Assembly: GCA_016648135.1 (NCBI GenBank)
Contig: JADDOH010010002.1
Coordinates: 62,001-126,000 of the forward strand
Direction: 5' to 3'
DNA: 64,000 bases
From: Agrypnia vestita
Taxonomy: Eukaryota; Arthropoda; Insecta; Trichoptera; Phryganeidae
Shown here: positions 57,067-64,000 of the stretch, one piece after another
Layout: each line of letters begins with the position of its first letter
Numbering within the stretch: position 1 is the first letter of the stretch
Made by a program: the position numbers and the translations under genes
The notes under the pieces: model-generated
What the model was told of the DNA's origin: nothing
The model's database searches: none
What the model saw: only the letters and a program-made list of their open reading frames with translations

Positions 57067-59204
57067 ATAATAAAAACTTGGTTTTTATGGATTACTTTTT
57101 TCCTTACTCAATCGACGAAAGATCCAAAATCATGTTTCCTTTAATTTTATGGACACCTACGTTTTCCAAAAAATCTCGAATTCAGTGCATTATATCGTCG
57201 CTGTACATATAATAAATCCTACGTGCCGTTTAGTTTAAATTGTGAGATAAACGAATCAATGTCAATTTTTCATATAAATAATGGAGACAAACTAAAAAAA
57301 CATTGCCGTTCACCTGGAAAATCTGCCTAGTAATGATTTAAAATATTTTTTATAAATATAGTCTGTGCAATTAATTTTTAAAATAGTTTTATTCGTTTGT
57401 CTCTGAATGTACTAAAACATCACATAGGATTAATTATATATACAGCGACGATATATTGGTGCCTTTGTTTTTAGATCCATTCTTTTTTACGTTGGCTTTT
57501 TTTTTGTATTCAATAAAATCTACTTGCTTTTTTATCCATATTTTATATTTTTATCTACAATTAATTGATAAATTTAATAAAGTATTTTGTTCTTATTCCA
57601 TTGTAAGCTGCTCCTCTGCGCACAGGTTCATCCTAGTAAGATGTGTGGCTCATTCTTTAACAAACATTAATTAAGTTCAGGACAAATAATAAAATAATAT
57701 CCTTTTTTATATGTCGTCATGTTTCTTTGAGTCTGCCTGTACGATGGACAAACGCAGGGAAACGAATACTCGAAGCTTTACATTTTAATTTACTTTTTCT
57801 GTTGAGTTAGTCTCCGCCAATATTGGTCCTGTTGATAAGTTCTCTTTCCCGTCATTCCAAGTTCTTCCATTAAATTACTGTACCATTCATACAACCGAAA
57901 CAAAACTATTCCAATTAATTCGTCAGTGTTCTTTGCTGTACTTCTTTGTCAGGAATAGTGTATCCCGGAGCACATAGAACATGCTTCGTAAGCGCTATTA
58001 ACTCCTGTGTGCCGGTGATGTAACGTAGGTCTACATGTCATAGAAAATATGAAATATCTACCTTATTTACGAAAACTAAAACGTCACATTCTTTGTAATC
58101 ATCGTACAGACATTTTCACACCAAAATGACTAAATTAAACTCTTACGAATGTACTGATTTTTTAATTAAAAAATATTTATGCATTACTCTCGTATTTTCG
58201 GCCAGTGTTTAAAAGAGAGCAGAATATTGCACTTCGCAGTTAAATCGAGCAAGAAAGAGCGCGACAATACCACATATTTCATGTAGGACAGAGATGGCGG
58301 TTGCTTGGGTTTCGGTGAAAGGGAAAACAATATCGAAAGAGCACGGTAAAGTCGCGTAACACATGTTACATAAAGACGGACTGCAGTCACCGCGCTGTAG
58401 AATTTAGTTGGTAATGATACGTCGGCGTGAGCGCACGCATATTCGATATGCCATTATTTTATGATAATTTACTGAAATAATGCAAATATGTATATTTATC
58501 TTACATAATTATATAAAGGGACCTTTAAAAAGTCTTATCTGTATTGAAAATATATTTTTTTTACAGCATATTAAAAACAATGTCGATTTTTAATCATGTA
58601 ACACTATGTTACACCACCGTTCCCGAAGGTATTTTTTAGCACAGTCTTTTAAGAGTTAAACAATTTGATCAGTGGTGGCATTTATTAGATTGACGCATAA
58701 TTGGCATGACAGATTTTGAAATAACCTTCTATAATATAGGTACACATCTACTTTTATCGAAAATAACATTTTTTCAGGAAGAATCTAAGGTTTTACGCAA
58801 ATAATTGCATTTCATCTTTTTTTTTTTAATTTCTCGTGAAAACGCTCGCGGGTATCATGGCATCTACATGACGTCAAGCCTAAGTAAACATTGCATTGTG
58901 TCTATACCAACAGTTTAAGAGACACGGTGATGGTTACTTAGGCGTGAGGTCTTTCGCTCTGAACGATGTTTTAGTTAAAATGGCCGATTGCAGAATTTTA
59001 TAGTTGTATTTTTTTGAAAATCTTATTAATCTCAAAGTGTATATGAAAACTGGATCATTTTATAAGATTCTTTTCAAAATATTTTCTTGTTTAAAATGAT
59101 TTATTCTTTAATTCTTTAATACTGTCATCATGCCTAATATCCGCCGTTTTTTAAAAATTACATTGTTACATAACAAAAAACCAAAACACCTCAAAATATT
59201 ATTA
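57067..59204. other. No gene recognised
   Basis: AT-rich. A moderately GC-richer patch at 58180-58440 carries no recognised feature. Confidence 0.5.
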
Positions 59205-59560
59205 ATATTTTTAATATTTTAAGCATTAACTTTGTGGTTAGACAGTATACCAGAGTGTTAATAAAATTTGTATACACAAAGATTTTAGGTCTATCGTTTT
59301 CAAAGACGTACCGTCTCTTCGTCAGGACCAACACAACACTACTATGTCCACAATCATAGTATAGTACTTTTCACCAATATTTATCACATGTGTGTTAATC
59401 TTGTCAGGGACAAGCATGCACTAACTAGCCTACAGAACTATCAGGAATCTACAAGGGGGAGAGTATGAGAGGAGGCGGGGTCTAATGTGGGCGTTACCAA
59501 ATCTTTTGTGAAAGTTAAATTGAACAAAGGGCTGTATGGAAATTTGATTTGGTTCAATTT
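59205..59560 (-). mobile_element. Solo hammerhead-bearing repeat
   Basis: TTAACTTTGTGGTTAGACAG at about 59226 matches the left border region of the foldback element at 2910 (TTAACTTTGTGGTTGGACA), tying the two together as one family. One ribozyme-like core on the minus strand follows. Confidence 0.6.
59286..59340 (-). ncRNA. Hammerhead-ribozyme-like motif
   Basis: Minus strand: CTGACGA (59325-59319), one A or pairing-extended stem II (AGAGAC / GTCTTT with G-U), GAA, AACGAT, A, GACC, with GGTC before the core giving a 4-bp helix I. Confidence 0.6.
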
Positions 59561-59601
59561 GACTTGTTCAATTTTATTTAATTTATAGCATTTATTTTAT
59601 A

Positions 59602-59893
59602 TAATATTTGTAATTTCAAAACTGACGTCCACAGATAAAGCTGGTCAATATTTGATTATTATGAAAGCGCAAGCTAATGAGAAGAGACCCGATACACTTT
59701 TCAAATCACTATTGATCAATCAACTTTGAATTCGTAGGAAATTGACTATACTATAATATTCGTAATTTCAAAATTGGCGTCCACAGATAAAGCCGGTCAA
59801 TATTTGATCATTATGAAAGCGCAAACTAATGAGAAGAGACCCGATACACTTTTCAAATCACTACTTTGAATTTGTAGGAAATTGACTATACTG
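59602..59893 (+). repeat. Tandem duplication of ~150 bp
   Basis: ATATTTGTAATTTCAAAACT...ACGTCCACAGATAAAGCTGG...GAGAAGAGACCCGATACACT...GTAGGAAATTGACTATA occurs at 59602-59752 and again at 59753-59893, with ~10 substitutions and one ~12-base deletion in the second. Confidence 0.88.
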
Positions 59894-60321
59894 TATCAAT
59901 TTCCTTTCAAATGTCCATACACGTTACATGGCGAATAACATCTTCAAATTTATTGCAAACGGAAATGGCGGTAGGGCATGCGAACTATCAATAGGTTAAG
60001 TTATTGTCATGGACAACGATCAAATTCATCCAAGCCAGAACTCTCCAGAAAATAATAATATTGGAATATCAAATACTTGCTGAAATATTAACATGAAATA
60101 TGGACGCTAACCCTTAATTGGATATGACGATTGGAAATAGTAAAACAAACAAAACGTATAAAAAATGGTAATTAATTAATGAGTATAAAGATACTAAACA
60201 GTTTTTCAAAATATTTTAGGTATTTTAGAAATAACAGAGGTGGGAAATATATTCCCAGTATCCGTTAGTGCATCCAATAATTGGGAAATAATTTACCACT
60301 ATCCTAATAGCGTTAAACTTA
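59894..60321. other. No gene recognised
   Basis: AT-rich, no feature identified. Confidence 0.5.
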
Positions 60322-60490
60322 TCTATACTAATATATAAAGAGGAAAATTTTGTAAGTTTGGATGTAGGAGGCAATCTTCGAAACTCCTTACCGATTTCAA
60401 AAATTCTTTCACCAATATTTAGAAGGGACTTTCAGAGCGGACATACGCTATATATTATCCCGTGAAAATAAAATTGATGTAAACAAAATG
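60322..60490 (+). mobile_element. Helitron/Helentron-like element, 5' part
   Basis: TCTATACTAATATATAAAGA, GTTTGGATGTAGGAGGCAAT, CCGATTTCAAAAATTCTTTC and CGCTATATATTATCCCGTGA match the element at 8268-8568 and the general Helentron 5' consensus. No 3' CTAGT end follows, so it is truncated. Confidence 0.75.
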
Positions 60491-60655
60491 GAATTGACAA
60501 TTAAAATTATATTTGAGAGGGTCAGAAAGAATAATGTGTTTTCGTGGAATACATAGGTACTTCAGGTGAAAAACAATAGGTACTATTGTAACGGTCTCAT
60601 TACTCTAATTGTATAAGATTGATTAATTATATGGCTGTAAGAAAACCAATAAATG

Positions 60656-60692
60656 AAAATAAAAAATAAAAAATAAAATAAAATAAAATAGG
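60656..60692 (+). repeat. (AAAAT)n simple repeat
   Basis: AAATAAAATAAAATAAAATA run just before the hAT-like element. It may be the tail of an unrecognised retroelement. Confidence 0.7.
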
Positions 60693-61089
60693 TTTTTGTA
60701 TGATTGCCTAAATACCAGAGTTCGAAAAAATCCGATTTTTATATTAAAAATCAAAAAGTCGGATTTTTAAATATATATCCGATATATATTAAAAATTGGA
60801 TATGTATCAAAACTTTTTTTCTCCTTTTTTTCACACGTCGATTGCTACAAACTCGAAATAATTAGGAAATTTATTTTGTACATGAATCATTATTTATTAA
60901 ATAAATGAATTACATACTGAAAAAAGCTAATATACGCAATTATTATATATAAGTAATAAAAGTAGCTCTTTCTAATGTAGTGTTATGAGTGATTGTTTCT
61001 TATAATGAGTATCAAGTAATGTAGTTAAATAAATTACTAACATACTGAAAAAAGCTAATATATGCAATTATTATATACAAGTTGGGGAG

Positions 61090-61525
61090 GTACTTAGAAA
61101 ACCACATTAAAACCAGCTATAACGGCACAAAAAACCTTGCTCCGAGTCATTAATAAGAAACCATTCACATACCAATCAGACAGACTATTCAGAGAATTTA
61201 ATGTACTGGACGTTAGACAGCTGTTCGTTAAGTCTACCCTCATCTTCTACATCAAAAACACAAACCACCTAACAGCAACCAGTAACTCGCATTCACATAA
61301 TACTAGACAAGCATTACGAAACCTTGACGAAATACCAAAAACTAAGACAACATATGGACAGAAAAATTACTCATACATAGGGCCTAAAATATTTAACATA
61401 TTTAAAACAGACTTCCCGGAAATCAGAATATACTCAATTAATAAAATAAAAGCTTTAGCAAACAACTGGCTTACCTCCAAAGGTAGAACAGCAACTGAAA
61501 ATTTGCTTACTGTAATTGCATAATA
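61090..61525 (+). pseudogene. Non-LTR retrotransposon C-terminal fragment (family I)
   Basis: The frame from about 61100 to TAA at 61521-61523 reads LLRVINKKPFTYQSDRLFRE, VLDVRQLFVKSTLIFYIKNT, SHSHNTRQALRNLDEIPKTK, TTYGQKNYSYIGPKIFNI and IKALANNWLTSKGR: the HNTR and YGQ..Y.YIGPK blocks of CR1/jockey-type polymerases. A long uninterrupted frame (over 128 codons) makes it the least decayed LINE piece here. Followed by AT-rich 3' UTR. Confidence 0.82.
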
Positions 61526-61682
61526 ATGTCTACAAATAAAAATATATACCTATATAAATAAATAAATAAATTAAGGAAAATAAAAAATTATCTTAAACAA
61601 AACTTTAACCCTTTTTACATTAATCAATTATTCTACACATCTTCAAGTTTGTGTTAACTGGGGTATTATGCCGTGTTGTTAC

Positions 61683-61738
61683 GACCTTTCGGGCCGACGT
61701 TTCGGATCCCATTGCAGGGTCCATCATCAGGGCTGATG
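61683..61738 (-). ncRNA. Hammerhead-ribozyme-like motif of Penelope type
   Basis: Minus strand: GCC, CTGATGA (61730-61724), one T, stem II GGACCC/GGGATCC (one bulge), GAA, helix III ACGT, cleavage after C (GUC), GGC pairing to GCC. CCGAAACGTCGGCCCGAAAG is the layout familiar to me from Penelope-like element repeats. It is cut by the R1 piece that begins at about 61736. Confidence 0.65.
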
Positions 61739-61835
61739 TGGATCACGAGAAAAGGGTTAAAAATTGATCCAAAGTTTTTTCACCCGGCAAGCAAGCAGAC
61801 GCCTCGAGTTAAAAGAAATGAAGTAAAAACAACCG
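61736..61835 (-). mobile_element. MITE family R1, fragment (copy 4)
   Basis: GGATCACGAGAAAAGGGTTA, AAATTGATCCAAAGTTTTTT and GCAAGCAAGCAGACGCC match one end of R1 in reverse orientation. Truncated where it meets the ribozyme-like repeat. Confidence 0.7.
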
Positions 61836-61850
61836 TAGCACTTTTTAAAA

Positions 61851-61947
61851 TACAACTAGCGCCATCTAGTAACGACCGCAGATATCAAAAAAATAACTTG
61901 TAGCATATTTTATAATACAACTAGCGCCATCTAGTAACGACCGCAGA
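61851..61947 (-). promoter_or_regulatory. Two CTCF-like sites in a direct duplication
   Basis: TACAACTAGCGCCATCTAGT followed by AACGACCGCAGA occurs at 61851-61882 and 61916-61947, 65 bases apart. The reverse complement ACTAGATGGCGCTAGTT fits the CTCF consensus core (YAGRKGGCRSY) apart from the leading CC. Function is inferred from motif only. Confidence 0.5.
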
Positions 61948-62063
61948 AAGTTATTTTGGATACTTTCAAAAATAAAAATCGAGCCATAAATATCATGATA
62001 TATATCGTGATATATATCATGATATATATCCGCGGATATATATCCTCGAACCCTGCTAAATAC

Positions 62064-63013
62064 TTGCGTCTTTAGTTGTTTTTTGAACTATGGTAAGTTG
62101 TCTGTTTGTCTCAGTTTGTTTGGTAGTTTGTTCCAAAACTTTGGTTCAGCGAAGCACGGTCACCGAAGTTAGTTTTGTGGATGCGAATTACTTCAATTAA
62201 TCTACTTGTATTGGATGTTGATGTCTTTTATTTGCGGAAGTGGAATGCAAAAGTCGGTAATATATTGAGGAGCCATGTTGTGAATAGCCTTGAATATTGT
62301 GAGGCATAAAGTAAACGAGTATTCAATCTTATCTAGATATTTAAGCCAGCGAAGGTTTTGAAGATGGTGCGAGATATGCGCAAACTTTGAAACACCGGTA
62401 ATGGGGCTTGCGGTGGCATTAAATACGGATTGTAATTTATTTATTTGCGTGCGTAGATACTACTACAGCAGTCTAAACGCGAGATAATATTTATAATCTT
62501 TGGTAATAAGTAATATTTAAATTTTAATATTACATATAATATTTAAAAAATCAGTAAAAAAAAGAATCGTGGAAATTACTTTGAAATAAACTTCTCAAAC
62601 TACGAGTACATATCTACTTTTACACCGGTAATTTGCTGTTACGCCGCTGGCAGTATTATATTTAACCCTATGATAAATCCAGAAATGTGGGTGGCATGGA
62701 GAGGGTTTGATTATGACAGTTGTTTACTAGAAAATGATTAATTATTCGTATTTAAATAAATACTAACTGCCAAAAATATCTAATGGCACTCATAAATCAT
62801 ATTGAAATAGATTTACCATTAGCTTGATAATTTTGTTTTGGATTGATTATTAATTTATATATTAATGAGTTCAAATAAAATGACAGATATACGATGGGGC
62901 TTTACAATAGCGGATAGAAGTTATTCAGATGTACATTATTTAAAGTAATTTATTTGGTTGTCTAACAGGAAGATACAAATACTTGTAAGAAAAGTAGACA
63001 CTTTGTCTACTAC
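62064..63013. other. No gene recognised
   Basis: AT-rich. Bases 62100-62420 look like old retroelement sequence (TTCCAAAACTTTGGTTCAGC, TTGTGAATAGCCTTGAATAT) but cannot be assigned. Confidence 0.4.
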
Positions 63014-63060
63014 TATAACTACTCATTTGTACTTTGTCAAAGTACAAATGAGTAGTTATA
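63014..63060. repeat. Perfect 22-bp inverted repeat with 3-base loop
   Basis: 63014-63035 is the exact reverse complement of 63039-63060, with GTC between. A second small palindrome GTAGACA-CTT-TGTCTAC lies just before it (about 62995-63010). It looks like a recent snap-back event. Confidence 0.88.
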
Positions 63061-63239
63061 TATCTCTCACAACTATAAGACGACACAGATAAGACTGATA
63101 ATAAGTAATTCGTATAATGTATATTATGCACATGTTAAGGAGGTCGAGGAGTTTCCAATATTTGTCTTACCAGACGATTATACTCTCTACATTTGGTATT
63201 ATTAACATGTATTTTTATTTTTTTATTATTTTTTTGTTT

Positions 63240-63900
63240 CATCATCATCATCACTCTTGGCACTACAACTCTTTGTGGGTCTTGGCCTCCTCAATAATCT
63301 TCCTCCACTCATCTCGGTCTAGTGCCAGCTCTCTCCAATTCCGAAGCTCTAAGGTGTCTTTGAGGACGTCGTCACTCCATCTTAATTTTGGCCTTCCTAA
63401 GCTCCTTCGCCCTATTGGCTTTGAGTTCAGCAGGGACTTTGATGCTTGATGCTCGGTCATTCTCTCCCATGACCCAGCCACCGAAGTCTTCTCAGTTTTA
63501 TAAATTTTGTGACGTTTGGCTCCTTAAATAGAGTATAGAGCTCATTGTTGTAACGTCTGCGCCAAAGTCCATTTTCTAGAATTTTTCTTTCAAAAACGTC
63601 CAGTGCTCGCTCATTCCTCTTAGTTAGTATCCACGTCTCAGCTGCGTACGTGAGTACTGGCCTAGTAAGCGTTTTGTACACTAATATCTTGGTGTTTCTG
63701 GACAGCAGTCTGGATTTTATCTGCTTTTGTAGGCGGAAAAAAACAGCGATTTGCGCTCACTATGCGCTTCTGGATTTCCTCTGTAGTATTATTGTTGCTT
63801 GTTATCAGGGATTCTAGGTGTGTAAATCTTGGTACCGTTTCAAAATTTTGACTTCCATACGAGAGAGTTGGGATTTGTTGGGTGCATCATAAGGCCATGT
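63240..63900 (-). pseudogene. LINE family D, RT C-terminal region, longest copy
   Basis: Minus strand: FRLQKQIKSRLLSRNTKILV, YKTLTRPVLTYAAETWILTK, RALDVFERKILENGLW, NNELYTLFKEPNVTKFIKLR, RLRWLGHG, then MTEHQASKSLLNSKPIGRRS, LGRPKLRWSDDVLKD and LDRDEWRKIIEEAKTH. It has a small deletion after ERKIL relative to the 42640 copy and a frameshift near 63480. Ends in CATCATCATCATC (plus strand) at about 63241-63253, the shared 3' tail. Confidence 0.85.
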
Positions 63901-64000
63901 ATTTGGTCTTCTGCTGTTTTTTTTAATTATATTAATTATAAATTATTATTTATTTATTAAAAATAGGTATTTATTATAAATACATATCATGGTACAAAAT
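63901..64000. other. Window end, AT-rich
   Basis: May be further LINE or flanking sequence; nothing supportable. Confidence 0.4.

Larger units (their letters stand above)
60716..62055. mobile_element. hAT-like composite element with perfect 8-bp target duplication
   Basis: CTAAATAC occurs at 60708-60715 and 62056-62063, directly outside inverted ends CAGAGTTCGA (60716-60725) and CAGGGTTCGA (complement of 62046-62055). 8-bp duplications and CAGRG-type ends are hAT features. Subterminal repeats are ATATATC/GATATATAT palindromes at both ends (60760-60790, 61990-62042). No transposase. Inside lie a LINE fragment, a hammerhead-like motif, a MITE R1 piece and a duplicated CTCF-like site. Confidence 0.85.

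Noticed and set aside
1..64000. CRISPR arrays, bacterial operons, prophage
   Set aside because: No regularly spaced identical repeats with unique spacers, no ribosome-binding-site-led gene runs; the DNA is eukaryotic.

Overview
The window looks like AT-rich nuclear DNA from an insect, possibly a beetle (low confidence on the order). The evidence is one large GPCR exon with an insect sex peptide / myoinhibitory peptide receptor C-terminal half and a clean splice acceptor, set among long gene-free stretches and many decayed mobile elements. There are no bacterial operons and no long intact ORFs. Apart from the GPCR exon (46535-47225, minus strand), I found no host protein-coding sequence I can name.

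Layout. 1-5.6 kb: a LINE 3' end with poly(A) abutting a tRNA-derived SINE; a LINE fragment broken by a MITE and by a foldback element; a CR1/jockey-like LINE 3' end. 5.6-20 kb: mostly featureless AT-rich DNA with a Helitron-like element (8.27 kb), two MITE families (12.4 and 13.1 kb), a cluster of three hairpins (13.9-14.1 kb) and small repeats. 20-24.9 kb: a more GC-rich non-coding block built from several tandem-repeat systems, not assigned to any family. 25-34 kb: mostly featureless. 34.6-44.9 kb: a dense graveyard of at least five LINE families, SINEs and three foldback/palindromic elements. 46.5-47.2 kb: the receptor exon. 50.4-52.7 kb: a SINE, a tRNA-Glu-like relic and a pogo-type DNA transposon whose catalytic centre is deleted. 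54.8-59.9 kb: SINE, low-complexity array, LINE pieces, tandem duplication. 60.3-62.1 kb: a Helitron 5' end and a hAT-like element with a perfect 8-bp target duplication that carries a LINE fragment, a ribozyme-like motif, a MITE piece and two CTCF-like sites. 63.2-63.9 kb: another LINE copy.

The most interesting recurring signal is a hammerhead-ribozyme-like core (CTGANGA, a stem-loop, GAAAC, a very short self-complementary helix III, and a matching helix I) that occurs at about ten places. At three of them it sits as an inverted pair inside a foldback element. Helices co-vary between copies, as expected of RNA selected for folding. Hammerheads are known from Penelope-like elements and retrozymes; the inverted-pair, protein-free arrangement is what deserves checking. 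No Penelope-type reverse transcriptase was found here, so any mobilising enzyme would have to be supplied from elsewhere.
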